NCBI GenBank assembly: GCA_900546925.1
Contig: UREV01000016.1
Span: 1-57,626, forward strand
Origin: an uncultured Bacteroides sp.
GTDB lineage: Bacteria > Bacteroidota > Bacteroidia > Bacteroidales > UBA932
Direction: 5' to 3'
DNA: 57,626 nucleotides
Below, one piece after another: positions 36,245 through 44,507 of this stretch. The notes below the pieces were generated by a model. That model made no database searches and was not told the DNA's origin. It saw only the letters and a list, made by a program, of their open reading frames with translations. Position numbers and translations under genes: made by a program. Numbering within the stretch: position 1 is the stretch's first letter; each line of letters starts with the position of its first letter.

Positions 36245-37024
36245 ATGGATTTCAAGTTAAAAATATGGCGTCAGAAAAACGCTCAGTCTAAAGGTCATTT
36301 CGAGACCTACTCCGTGACCGGAATTGAGGAGGATGCATCATTCCTCGAGATGCTTGATATTCTTAATGAGCAGCTTGTAAGAAAAGGAGAAGATCCTGTT
36401 GCTGTAGATAAGGGATGTCAGAGCAGTGGTCCTGTTTCATTCGACCACGATTGCCGTGAGGGTATTTGCGGTGCTTGCTCACTCTTTATCGACGGTAGAG
36501 CACATGGACCAGATGATCAGGTTACAACCTGTCAGCTCTTCATGCGTCATTTCAAGAATGGTGCTACCATTACAGTAGAGCCTTGGAGAAGTGCTGCTTT
36601 CCCTGTAATCAAAGACCTCGTTGTAGATAGAACTGCATTCGACAAGATTCTTCAGGCAGGTGGTTTCATTTCTGTCCGTACTGGTTCTGCACAGGATGGA
36701 AATACTCTCCTTATCCCTCATGACAAGGCAGAGAAGAGTATGGATGCTGCAGCTTGCGTAGGTTGCGGTGCTTGTGTTGCAACATGTAAGAACGGTTCTG
36801 CAATGCTCTTCGTAGCAGCTCGTGTAAGTTCTCTCGCTTTGCTCCCTCAGGGACGTCCAGAGGCAGCAAGAAGAGCTCGTGCTATGGTTGCTAAGATGGA
36901 TGAACTCGGATTTGGTAACTGTACCAACACCAGAGCTTGCGAAATGGAGTGCCCTAAGGGTATTTCTGTAGAGCATATTGCTCGTCTCAACAGAGAGTTC
37001 CTCGCAGCTAAATTCAGCGAATAA
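36245..37024 (+). CDS. frdB: Fumarate reductase/succinate dehydrogenase iron-sulfur subunit
   Basis: Passes electrons from the quinone-side subunit to FrdA. The 259-residue protein has a plant-type [2Fe-2S] set (C70, C75, C78, C96), a first [4Fe-4S] set C171-x2-C174-x2-C177-x3-C181, and further cluster cysteines C226, C232, C236 before CPKG. The gene starts 7 bp after the frdA stop and shares its high-expression codon use. A strong hairpin terminator follows. No cytochrome b subunit gene lies on either side. Confidence 0.96.
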   Translation: MDFKLKIWRQKNAQSKGHFETYSVTGIEEDASFLEMLDILNEQLVRKGEDPVAVDKGCQSSGPVSFDHDCREGICGACSLFIDGRAHGPDDQVTTCQLFMRHFKNGATITVEPWRSAAFPVIKDLVVDRTAFDKILQAGGFISVRTGSAQDGNTLLIPHDKAEKSMDAAACVGCGACVATCKNGSAMLFVAARVSSLALLPQGRPEAARRARAMVAKMDELGFGNCTNTRACEMECPKGISVEHIARLNREFLAAKFSE

Positions 37025-37044
37025 TCACTGACTACACATAATTG

Positions 37045-37078
37045 AAAGAAGGGGTAACCAACCGGTTACCCCTTCTTT
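37045..37078. terminator. Bidirectional terminator between frdB and hflX
   Basis: A perfect 15-bp stem AAAGAAGGGGTAACC / GGTTACCCCTTCTTT with a 4-nt loop, 20 bp past the frdB stop. A/T-rich flanks on both sides allow use by the convergent hflX gene as well. Confidence 0.85.
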
Positions 37079-37124
37079 TAATTATTGTCTTTACTGTATT
37101 TTTCAGTCGTTTTCGTTCATGTCT

Positions 37125-38306
37125 TTACCACAGGAAGTTATCGAAAGGATAACGTCCTGCATGTATTTCGGCTACCATTTTATATATATCACTTCTCAGT
37201 TTGTCGATGCCTATCTTTTCTTTTGCCGAGATGAATATGCAAGGTGTCTTTTCCTTTGCAATCCAACTGTTTTTTAACTCATCCAGTGTCCTGTTTGTCT
37301 TCTTTTTAGGCTCCAGGGAGAACTCATCGTATTCTTCATAGGTATATGAATCTATTTTATTAAATACGACGTATATAGGCTTATTATTCGCGTTTATATC
37401 TCGCAGTGTCTGCTCCACGACCTCCATCTGTTCTTCGAAATCGGCGTGCGAAATATCCACCACGTGCACCAGAATATCAGCTTCCCTGACTTCATCCAAT
37501 GTACTTTTGAAAGCCTCAATGAGCTGTGTAGGAAGTTTTCTGATGAAACCTACAGTATCACTCAGCAGGAAAGGCACATTCTCTATAACGACCTTTCTTA
37601 CAGTAGTATCCAATGTTGCAAACAGTTTATTTTCTGCGAACACATCACTTTTTGCAAGTAAATTCATCAGTGTGCTTTTTCCGACATTGGTATATCCTAC
37701 AAGCGCAAGTCTTACAAGTTGACCCCTGTTTCCTCTCTGAGTAGCCATCTGTTTGTCTACTTTTTTCAACTGCTCCTTCAACTTCGTAATCCTCTCCTTG
37801 ACTATACGTCGGTCGATTTCTATCTGAGTCTCACCCATACCTCCACGGGTTCCCATACCTCCTCTCTGCCTCTCAAGATGGGTCCACATACCTGCCAATC
37901 TCGGCAGCATATAGTTATATTTGGCAAGTTCTACCTGAGTCTTTGCATAGGCTGTTTTGGCCCTCTGCGCGAAGATTTCCAAGATAAGACTTGTCCTGTC
38001 GATAACACTCGCCGTTTTTATTATTTTCTCGATATTTCTCTGTTGTGTACCTGACAATTCATCGTCGAAAATCACGTAATTGATTTCGTTTTCTTCGCAA
38101 TATTCAGCGATTTCCTGTAGTTTTCCGCTTCTTATATATGTCGCATTATCAGGCCTTTCAAGTCTCTGCACGAACTTTTTGTCACCCGTAGCTCCTGCTG
38201 TCTCAGCAAGAAACTCGAGTTCGTCAAGGTATTCCATTACCTTGCTTTCATCATCTTTGTCAGTTATTATGCCGACAAATACCGCTTTCTCTACTTTAAC
38301 GTCCAT
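37125..38306 (-). CDS. hflX: GTPase HflX
   Basis: Ribosome-associated GTPase that splits stalled or hibernating ribosomes under stress. The 393-residue protein has the N-terminal HflX nucleotide-binding domain, a glycine-rich linker (RQRGGMGTRGGMGETQIE near 155-172), then a G domain with GYTNVGKST (G1), DTVGFIRKLP (G3) and NKID (G4). It lies downstream of the tonB-like gene but is separated from it by a terminator. Confidence 0.95.
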   Translation of the reverse strand: MDVKVEKAVFVGIITDKDDESKVMEYLDELEFLAETAGATGDKKFVQRLERPDNATYIRSGKLQEIAEYCEENEINYVIFDDELSGTQQRNIEKIIKTASVIDRTSLILEIFAQRAKTAYAKTQVELAKYNYMLPRLAGMWTHLERQRGGMGTRGGMGETQIEIDRRIVKERITKLKEQLKKVDKQMATQRGNRGQLVRLALVGYTNVGKSTLMNLLAKSDVFAENKLFATLDTTVRKVVIENVPFLLSDTVGFIRKLPTQLIEAFKSTLDEVREADILVHVVDISHADFEEQMEVVEQTLRDINANNKPIYVVFNKIDSYTYEEYDEFSLEPKKKTNRTLDELKNSWIAKEKTPCIFISAKEKIGIDKLRSDIYKMVAEIHAGRYPFDNFLW

Positions 38307-38322
38307 TACTTTTAATTCAAAA

Positions 38323-38353
38323 AAGGCTATCCTCGTTTTGTGGGGACAGCCTT
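38323..38353 (-). terminator. Terminator of the TonB-like gene
   Basis: Stem AAGGCTATCC (38323-38332) with GGACAGCCTT (38344-38353), one internal mismatch; on the minus strand it is followed by a T run (TTTTTTGAATT). It lies between the TonB-like stop and the hflX start, only 17 bp from hflX. Confidence 0.7.
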
Positions 38354-38374
38354 CATATTATTCTGTTGTATGTA

Positions 38375-39070
38375 TTATCTCAACTGGAATATAACAGGGA
38401 AGGTGTAAGTTACCTTAACTGCGCGGTCTCTCTGTTTTCCAGGCTTCCATTTAGGAGAGCTTGCAACAACTCTGACAGCCTCTTTATCCAAAGATGGGTC
38501 TACACCACGAAGTACCTTTACGTTGGATACGGTACCGTCAGGGTTAACTGTAAACTGAAGAGTTACACGTCCCTGTACACCATTCTCCTTAGCGATTTCA
38601 GGATAAACGAGCTTAGAGTTCACCCATTTTGAGAACTCGTTAGCGTCGCCACCTTTGAATGAAGGTTTCTCCTCTACCAGCTGGAAAGGAATAGCCTCTT
38701 CTTCTACGGTCTCCTCTGCCGGTGCGCTTTCGATGTAGTCCATAATCTCAACTCCTGAATTTGAGTCATCCTCGAGGTTCTGGAACATATTGTCATCTAC
38801 CTTAATGTTATCATCGACAACATCGATCTGGTCTGAAAGTACAGGAATCTTCGGCGCAGCCTCTGGTGGTGGAGGTGTCTCCTGAGTAATAGGAATCATA
38901 TCTTCTACTTCAACGACTGCTGTCTCTGCTTCGAGAGTTGCCACCTGCTTTTCTTTGCTTGAATAGTTGAAAGCGAAGAGTACTCCCAGCAAGGCCAACA
39001 CAAAGCCGATCTCTGTGAAAAGAAGCCTTTTGTTCTCAAGGCTCGCCTTCGGTGATTTTTTTACTTCCAT
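38375..39070 (-). CDS. TonB-like energy transducer
   Basis: Couples the inner membrane proton-motive force to outer membrane receptors. The 231-residue protein has one N-terminal transmembrane helix (about residues 17-37), a periplasmic linker rich in Pro, Glu and Asp (with ETPPPPEAAPKIP), and a C-terminal TonB domain (about 145-231) with VYPEIAKENGVQGRVTLQF and a final beta strand. The linker is mostly acidic, unlike the Lys-Pro-rich linker of enterobacterial TonB. No exbB or exbD is in the window. Confidence 0.9.
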   Translation of the reverse strand: MEVKKSPKASLENKRLLFTEIGFVLALLGVLFAFNYSSKEKQVATLEAETAVVEVEDMIPITQETPPPPEAAPKIPVLSDQIDVVDDNIKVDDNMFQNLEDDSNSGVEIMDYIESAPAEETVEEEAIPFQLVEEKPSFKGGDANEFSKWVNSKLVYPEIAKENGVQGRVTLQFTVNPDGTVSNVKVLRGVDPSLDKEAVRVVASSPKWKPGKQRDRAVKVTYTFPVIFQLR

Positions 39071-39101
39071 ATCAATAGTTTTTATTTTTCCATTTGCGTC
39101 G

Positions 39102-39133
39102 TAAAGTTACACAAATAAATCTTTTTTTTCAAA
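39102..39133 (-). promoter_or_regulatory. Promoter of the TonB-like gene
   Basis: On the minus strand TTTG (39133-39130) and TAACTTTA (39109-39102), a 20-bp spacer, 31 bp before ATG 39070. It lies back to back with the ybeY promoter. Confidence 0.5.
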
Positions 39134-39177
39134 CTTTTTATATTTTCTTAACTTCATATTATACAAAAACTGATTCT

Positions 39178-39211
39178 TTTGCCTGTTATTAGATGCTTTT
39201 TATTAGATTTG
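39178..39211 (+). promoter_or_regulatory. ybeY-mnmG promoter (TTTG - 22 bp - TAGATTTG)
   Basis: TTTG at 39178-39181 and TAGATTTG at 39204-39211 match both promoter elements with the same 22-bp spacer seen for fic; the start ATG 39229 follows 17 bp later. Confidence 0.65.
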
Positions 39212-39228
39212 CAACAAATTTTTAGGTT

Positions 39229-39654
39229 ATGGTTTCTTATTTTCTTCAGGACATAGACTTCGTTTTCAAGCACAAACGTCTTAATAATTCCTGGCTTAAG
39301 CTAGTCGCTGAAAGTGAAATTAAAAAGTTGGGTAATATTAATATTATCTTTTGTTCTGATAATTATATCCTGGATGTCAATGTAAAATATCTCGGACATG
39401 ATTACTTCACTGATATTATTACTTTCGATTATTGTGTAAAAAATATTCTGTCAGGAGATTTGTTCATCAGCATTGACACGGTCCGTGATAATGCCGAATT
39501 TTATAAGACCGAATTCAATGACGAACTTAATAGGGTAATAGTTCATGGACTTCTTCATCTGATCGGATATGATGACCATACACCAGAGGAGCAGAAGATT
39601 ATGCGTGAAAAAGAAAATTATTATCTGGAACTTAGAAATCATATTGATCACTAG
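39229..39654 (+). CDS. ybeY: Endoribonuclease YbeY
   Basis: Metal-dependent RNase needed for 16S rRNA 3' processing and ribosome quality control. The 141-residue protein has the zinc motif HGLLHLIGYDDH with H106, H110 and H117 as ligands. Length is normal. It is followed 15 bp later by mnmG, a tRNA modification gene, so the pair is probably one translation-related operon. Confidence 0.93.
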   Translation: MVSYFLQDIDFVFKHKRLNNSWLKLVAESEIKKLGNINIIFCSDNYILDVNVKYLGHDYFTDIITFDYCVKNILSGDLFISIDTVRDNAEFYKTEFNDELNRVIVHGLLHLIGYDDHTPEEQKIMREKENYYLELRNHIDH

Positions 39655-39669
39655 TGATCTTCATTATCT

Positions 39670-41697
39670 ATGAATAAATTTGACGTTATAGTTATCGGTG
39701 GAGGACATGCCGGCTGTGAAGCTGCCATGGCTGCCGCGAATATGGGTTCTTCCGTTTTGCTTTTGACCCCTGACTTTACAGGTCTGGCCAAGATGTCATG
39801 CAATCCTTCGATTGGAGGTATTGCCAAAGGACAGATAATCAGAGAAGTGGATGCTCTCGGAGGATACACCGGAATCGTTACTGACGCTTCGACTCTGCAG
39901 TTCAGAATGTTGAACAGGTCTAAAGGTCCTGCAATGTGGAGTCCGCGTGCTCAATGCGATAAAATTAAATTTTCTCTTTATTGGAGAAAAATCCTTGAAA
40001 GTAATTGTAAATTAGATATTTACGTCGATTTTGCAACTTCTTTCGTCGTTGAGAATTCAAAAATCACAGGCGTTCGTACCTCTACTGGGGTAATTTTTCA
40101 TTCTCAAGCGATTGTTTTGACCACTGGAACATTTCTCAACGGTAAAATTTTCATTGGACGTACTGAATTTTCCGGAGGCAGGATAGGGGAGCCTTCAAGT
40201 TCGGGACTGACGGAACAACTAGTCGATCTTGGCGTCACCACTTCCCGAATGAAAACAGGTACCCCGCCGAGAATAGATATACGTTCGATAAATTTGGATA
40301 AGGCGATCCGTCAGCTTGGCGATGCTGAGCCTGACAAGTTTTCATACCTTCCTTTTTTGTCAGCTGCGCAGAACGGCAATGAACAAATGCCATGTTACAT
40401 TTTTCATACAAATTCCAAAGTCCATGAAACTTTACGTTCAGGCTTTGCTGACTCGCCATTGTTCTCAGGACTCATACATGGAAAGGGACCTCGCTACTGT
40501 CCGAGCATAGAAGACAAACTTCGAACTTTTGCTGACAAAGATTCCCATCAACTTTTCCTCGAACCTGAGGGACGTTCTACCAATGAGTATTATCTTCAGG
40601 GGTTCTCCTCATCTCTCCCGCTCAATATTCAAATCGAGGCTATGCGCGCAATCGAGGGATTCGAAAATGTGCAAATCTATCGTCCGGCCTATGCCGTCGA
40701 GTACGACTATTTCGATCCTGTTCAGCTCAAGCCTACCCTCGAACTGAAGGATATCCCAGGTCTGTTCTTCGCAGGTCAGATCAATGGAACCACCGGCTAC
40801 GAGGAAGCTGCCGCCCAAGGTCTGATGGCTGGGGTCAATGCTGCCTTATATGTGCAGGGTCGTGATCCATTTATATTGAAAAGAAACGAAGCATATATTG
40901 GAGTACTTATCGACGACCTTATAACTAAAGGTGTAGATGAGCCATACCGAATGTTCACTTCACGTGCTGAGTATCGAATATTACTTAGGCAGGATAACGC
41001 TGATTTCCGTTTGACTAATCTTTCGCACAATATAGGTCTGGCAGATGAGTTCAGATATTCATACACATGCCGAAAATACGAGCATATTAATAGTCTTGTC
41101 GAACTTTCTTCCAATACCAATATTACAAAAGAACAGGCGAATCCTTATCTCGAATCGATAGGGGAGGAACCTCTTAAGGAATCTAAGCGTATAGCTGATA
41201 TTATTTCCAGACCTAATGTTTCTTACGCAGAAATCTTAAAAGTTGTTCCACGTGGAACAAAACTTATAGATACTTTCTCTGATGACATCGATATTATTTG
41301 TCATACTCCGGATTCATTAGTAGATAATGCTACTTCTTTGAACTATGCATTCCATCTGATGAGGTTTAACCAGAGTCTTCAGTATAATCCTGAAGTAATG
41401 TCCAATTATAAAGACATCCTGTTCAGCAAATGTAAGAGAGAAATTATCGATGATGCAGAGATTCTTATCAAATATCGCGGTTATATCGAAAGAGAAAAGC
41501 AGATAGCTGATAAAATTACACATCTCGAAACACTTTCTATTCCAGAGAATTACGACTTTGATTCCGTATCTGGTCTCTCTATCGAATGTCGCCAGAAATT
41601 ATCGAGATATAAACCACGTACGATAGGGCAGGCATCCCGTATTTCCGGTGTATCGCCATCAGATATTTCTATTCTTTTAGTTCATTTTGGAAGATAA
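39670..41697 (+). CDS. mnmG: tRNA uridine-5-carboxymethylaminomethyl modification enzyme MnmG (GidA)
   Basis: FAD-dependent enzyme that, with MnmE, modifies the wobble uridine of several tRNAs. The FAD motif GGGHAGCEAA is at residues 10-19, followed by MSCNPSIGGIAKGQ and GTFLNGKIFIG. The C-terminal helical domain is complete. At 675 codons it is slightly longer than the usual 620-630. mnmG is often close to the replication origin in bacteria. A perfect parS-like palindrome (41243-41260) is embedded in the coding region, and a second forms the gene's terminator. Confidence 0.96.
   Translation: MNKFDVIVIGGGHAGCEAAMAAANMGSSVLLLTPDFTGLAKMSCNPSIGGIAKGQIIREVDALGGYTGIVTDASTLQFRMLNRSKGPAMWSPRAQCDKIKFSLYWRKILESNCKLDIYVDFATSFVVENSKITGVRTSTGVIFHSQAIVLTTGTFLNGKIFIGRTEFSGGRIGEPSSSGLTEQLVDLGVTTSRMKTGTPPRIDIRSINLDKAIRQLGDAEPDKFSYLPFLSAAQNGNEQMPCYIFHTNSKVHETLRSGFADSPLFSGLIHGKGPRYCPSIEDKLRTFADKDSHQLFLEPEGRSTNEYYLQGFSSSLPLNIQIEAMRAIEGFENVQIYRPAYAVEYDYFDPVQLKPTLELKDIPGLFFAGQINGTTGYEEAAAQGLMAGVNAALYVQGRDPFILKRNEAYIGVLIDDLITKGVDEPYRMFTSRAEYRILLRQDNADFRLTNLSHNIGLADEFRYSYTCRKYEHINSLVELSSNTNITKEQANPYLESIGEEPLKESKRIADIISRPNVSYAEILKVVPRGTKLIDTFSDDIDIICHTPDSLVDNATSLNYAFHLMRFNQSLQYNPEVMSNYKDILFSKCKREIIDDAEILIKYRGYIEREKQIADKITHLETLSIPENYDFDSVSGLSIECRQKLSRYKPRTIGQASRISGVSPSDISILLVHFGR
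41244..41259. promoter_or_regulatory. Perfect parS-like ParB-binding site in mnmG
   Basis: TGTTCCACGTGGAACA is a perfect 16-bp palindrome (18 bp with flanking T and A) and closely matches the bacterial parS consensus TGTTNCACGTGNAACA. It encodes V-P-R-G-T in mnmG. ParB bound here would spread and load SMC near the origin. Confidence 0.75.
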
Positions 41698-41701
41698 AAC
41701 T

Positions 41702-41733
41702 AAAAAGGATGTTCCACATGGAACATCCTTTTT
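41702..41733. terminator. Terminator of mnmG and ruvA built on a parS-like palindrome
   Basis: A 14-bp stem AAAAAGGATGTTCC / GGAACATCCTTTTT with a 4-nt ACAT loop, then a T run. It starts 5 bp past the mnmG stop and also faces the convergent ruvA gene. The stem is formed by a parS-like palindrome plus A/T flanks. Confidence 0.85.
41710..41725. promoter_or_regulatory. parS-like site within the mnmG terminator
   Basis: TGTTCCACATGGAACA differs from the perfect palindrome in mnmG by one central base (ACAT for ACGT). Confidence 0.6.
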
Positions 41734-41764
41734 TTATGATTACTTAGTTTTATTGGCGAAATAA

Positions 41765-42352
41765 CTATAATCTTTTCAAAGCTTCTTTTATAATTGTCTC
41801 TATAGAAGCATGAGCATCAGCTTTAAGAATTTCAGGGATAATCTTCATAATATTGGCCTTGGTGAATCCGAGATTTAGCAGGGCAGTAGTTGCCTCTTCT
41901 GCTACTTTATTCGACTCTGGAGCCTCTATACTGATATTTTCAACGCCGCCGCCCTTCACTATCTTGTCTTTCAGATCCACAATCAAGCGCTGCGCTGTCT
42001 TCAGTCCGATACCCTTTACACTCTTAATCTTTCTGACATCCTCACCGATTATAGCATTTCTGATTTCTTCATCAGTAAGTGACGATAACATCATCCTCGC
42101 TGACCCTACACCGATACCTGAAACACTGATGAGCAATTTGAACAACTCACGCTCATTCTTAGTCGCAAATCCATAAAACTGCTCGTCATCCTCCCTTAAA
42201 TGGTGATAGATATAAACCTTAGCCTCAGAATTACCCTTTAAGGACTCATAAGTTTGAAGCGAGATCATAATATAATATCCTATCCCTCCACATTCCAATA
42301 CAAGTTCAGCAGGGGAGAGCTCTACTATTTCACCTTTAATGTAATCGTACAT
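41765..42352 (-). CDS. ruvA: Holliday junction DNA helicase subunit RuvA
   Basis: Tetrameric protein that binds Holliday junctions and loads RuvB. The 195-residue protein has the N-terminal OB domain (MYDYIKGEIVEL..., residues 1-62), helix-hairpin-helix motifs in the middle (SVSGIGVGSARMML and VKGIGLKTAQRLIVDLKDK), and a C-terminal RuvB-contact domain. It is separate from ruvB and on the opposite strand, as is common in Bacteroidota. Confidence 0.96.
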   Translation of the reverse strand: MYDYIKGEIVELSPAELVLECGGIGYYIMISLQTYESLKGNSEAKVYIYHHLREDDEQFYGFATKNERELFKLLISVSGIGVGSARMMLSSLTDEEIRNAIIGEDVRKIKSVKGIGLKTAQRLIVDLKDKIVKGGGVENISIEAPESNKVAEEATTALLNLGFTKANIMKIIPEILKADAHASIETIIKEALKRL

Positions 42353-42381
42353 AGTTTTATGCTTTAAACTGTTAATATTTG

Positions 42382-42389
42382 CAAAAATA
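42382..42389 (-). promoter_or_regulatory. -7 box for ruvA
   Basis: TATTTTTG on the minus strand, 29 bp before ATG 42352, in the divergent spacer with sufS. Confidence 0.45.
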
Positions 42390-42423
42390 TGCTATTTGAA
42401 TGTCAAATGAAAAATTACTTTGC

Positions 42424-42431
42424 TAAATTTG
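42424..42431 (+). promoter_or_regulatory. -7 box for the suf operon
   Basis: TAAATTTG matches TAnnTTTG, 32 bp before ATG 42464. Confidence 0.5.
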
Positions 42432-42463
42432 CTATTTGTTTGAATAGTATACAAATTTCAGAG

Positions 42464-43693
42464 ATGACGGCAATAGAAGAAATACGTTCATTGTTTCCGG
42501 CGCTGGACAGGAAACTATACGGCAAAAGCCTTGTTTATTTGGACAATGCTGCCACCAGCCAGAGACCGGATACTGTTATTCAGCTTTGGGACAGACTCAC
42601 AAAAGAGTCCAACGCTAATATCCATCGCGGCATCCACCGGCTGGCTGAAGAGGCTACAGCCGAGTTCGAAACAACCCGCGATGCGGTCCAGGGTTTTGTC
42701 AATGCCAAATATCGTGAAGAAATTATCTTCACCTCAGGAACAACTGCATCTATTAACCTTGTGGCGTTTTCTTTCGGCGAAGCATTCATTCATGAGGGAG
42801 ACGAGGTGATAGTTTCTGAAGTGGAACATCATTCAGACATTGTTCCATGGCAGATGATGTGTCAGCGCAAGAAAGCTACTCTGAAGGTTCTCAAAGTGGA
42901 TGACCATGGTTATCTCGATATCGATTCTCTGAATACTCTGATTACAGACAGAACGAAGATTTTGGCAGTAACTCAGATTTCTAATGTACTCGGAATCATT
43001 AATCCTATCGAAGAAATCATAAGAATAGCTCACTCAAAAGGCGTTCCTGTTCTTATTGATGGTGCTCAGGGCGTAGTACATGAGGAAATCGATGTGCAGA
43101 AGGTAGACTGTGATTTCTATGCTTTCTCCGGACATAAGATGTATGCCGCTACCGGTACAGGAGTTCTATACGGAAAAAAGAAATGGTTAGATCAGATGCC
43201 TCCATATATGGGCGGCGGAGAGATGATAGCCACAGTGAAATTCAGTGGGACTACCTATGCTCCACTTCCGGAAAAGTTCGAAGCAGGTACACAGAACTTT
43301 AATGGTATTCCTACGCTCAAACCTGCTATTGAATTACATAATAGATTGAGAAATAAAGAGATAGTTGATTATCAGAACTCTATACGAGACTATCTTCTGG
43401 AGACATTGACCAAAGACCCGCGCATTACACTTTATGGTGTTCCTCGTGGAACAAATGAAGATAAGATTCCTCTTTTCTCAATATCTGTAGACGGCGCTCA
43501 TCACGAAGACCTTGCACTTATATTGGATAAAATGGGAATAGCAGTAAGATCCGGTCAAATGTGTGCCGAGCCATGTATGGACAGATTCGGCGTGACAGGT
43601 ATGCTCAGACTTTCATTTGCTCCTTACAATACGATGGAAGAAGCCGAATACTTCATCAAATCGCTGGATAAAGCGATAAACATGCTAAAATAA
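42464..43693 (+). CDS. sufS: Cysteine desulfurase SufS
   Basis: PLP enzyme that takes sulfur from cysteine for Fe-S cluster assembly. I start at ATG 42464 (MTAIEEIRSLFPAL), giving 409 residues, the normal length; the upstream in-frame ATG lies in the promoter. Landmarks are LDNAATSQRP near the N-terminus, the PLP lysine in SGHKMYAATGTG, and the active cysteine in the RSGQMCAEP loop. It heads an operon with sufE, a DUF59 gene and folK. The third parS-like word lies at 43438-43453 within this gene. Confidence 0.94.
   Translation: MTAIEEIRSLFPALDRKLYGKSLVYLDNAATSQRPDTVIQLWDRLTKESNANIHRGIHRLAEEATAEFETTRDAVQGFVNAKYREEIIFTSGTTASINLVAFSFGEAFIHEGDEVIVSEVEHHSDIVPWQMMCQRKKATLKVLKVDDHGYLDIDSLNTLITDRTKILAVTQISNVLGIINPIEEIIRIAHSKGVPVLIDGAQGVVHEEIDVQKVDCDFYAFSGHKMYAATGTGVLYGKKKWLDQMPPYMGGGEMIATVKFSGTTYAPLPEKFEAGTQNFNGIPTLKPAIELHNRLRNKEIVDYQNSIRDYLLETLTKDPRITLYGVPRGTNEDKIPLFSISVDGAHHEDLALILDKMGIAVRSGQMCAEPCMDRFGVTGMLRLSFAPYNTMEEAEYFIKSLDKAINMLK
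43438..43453. promoter_or_regulatory. parS-like site in sufS
   Basis: TGTTCCTCGTGGAACA differs from the perfect mnmG palindrome by one base. Like that copy it encodes V-P-R-G-T, so part of the match could come from the shared peptide, but the codons are not forced to be the same. Confidence 0.5.
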
Positions 43694-43705
43694 AATTGAC
43701 AAAAT

Positions 43706-44134
43706 ATGGCAGATATAAAAACATTGAAAGAAGCTGAAGAAGAAGTGGTGGATTCTTTTTCGATGTACGACGAGTGGCTCGACAAATACGAGTACCTCAT
43801 CGATCTCGGAAAAAATCTCCCCCCATATCCTGAGGAATTGAAGACCGAAGACAGACTCATCAAGGGATGCCAGTCCCGAGTTTGGCTTAATTACGAAGTT
43901 AAAGACGGACATCTTTATTTTACAGCAGACAGCGACGCCATCATAACCAAAGGCATAATTTCGCTGCTCATCAGCGTTTATTCAGGCCGTACTCCTGAAG
44001 AAATATCCTCATCAGACTTCAGTTTTATAGAGAAAATCGGACTAAAGGAAAACCTTTCCCCTACGCGTGCAAACGGATTGGCTTCTATGATAGCAACCAT
44101 CAAGACCGTAGCGCTGGAAAATTTGAAAAAATAA
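43706..44134 (+). CDS. sufE: Sulfur acceptor protein SufE
   Basis: Accepts persulfide sulfur from SufS and passes it to the scaffold. The 142-residue protein has the acceptor cysteine C55 in the canonical GCQSRVWL motif. It starts 12 bp after sufS and ends 1 bp before the next gene. sufBCD are not in the window. Confidence 0.94.
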   Translation: MADIKTLKEAEEEVVDSFSMYDEWLDKYEYLIDLGKNLPPYPEELKTEDRLIKGCQSRVWLNYEVKDGHLYFTADSDAIITKGIISLLISVYSGRTPEEISSSDFSFIEKIGLKENLSPTRANGLASMIATIKTVALENLKK

Positions 44135-44135
44135 T

Positions 44136-44507
44136 ATGGAAGAGAAGAAAAATACAGAAAACGAAGTCTTGACACCGGAGGATGCTAAGGCATTGGCTCC
44201 GTTCTATTCAGACGTAATCAAAGCACTGAAGCAAGTATACGATCCTGAAATCCCGGTGAATATCTATGATCTGGGACTCATCTACGAACTTGTAATAAAC
44301 AAGGCTCATGACGTGTTCATAAAGATGACATTCACCGCGCCCAACTGCCCTATGGCAGATGACGTGTTGGCAGACGTGAAAGCCTCAGTCGAAGATGTCC
44401 CCGGAATAAAATCCTGCAACATCGAGCTCGTTTTCGAACCGGCGTGGGACAAGAGCATGCTTTCCGAAGAAGCCCGCATAGACCTCGGACTTGACGGAGA
44501 CATGTAA
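44136..44507 (+). CDS. DUF59 / MIP18-family Fe-S assembly protein (SufT-like)
   Basis: A 123-residue protein of the MIP18/DUF59 family. It has the DPEIPVNIYDLGLIYEL motif (residues about 36-52) and TFTAPNCPMADDV with the conserved cysteine. Members (SufT, PaaD-like) help mature Fe-S proteins, and its place directly behind sufSE supports that role. Its stop overlaps the folK start by 1 bp (TAATG). Confidence 0.88.
   Translation: MEEKKNTENEVLTPEDAKALAPFYSDVIKALKQVYDPEIPVNIYDLGLIYELVINKAHDVFIKMTFTAPNCPMADDVLADVKASVEDVPGIKSCNIELVFEPAWDKSMLSEEARIDLGLDGDM

Noticed and set aside
42821..42850. GTGGAACA and TGTTCCAT half sites in sufS
   Set aside because: They are in the outward order and 12 bp apart, not the 16-bp palindrome.
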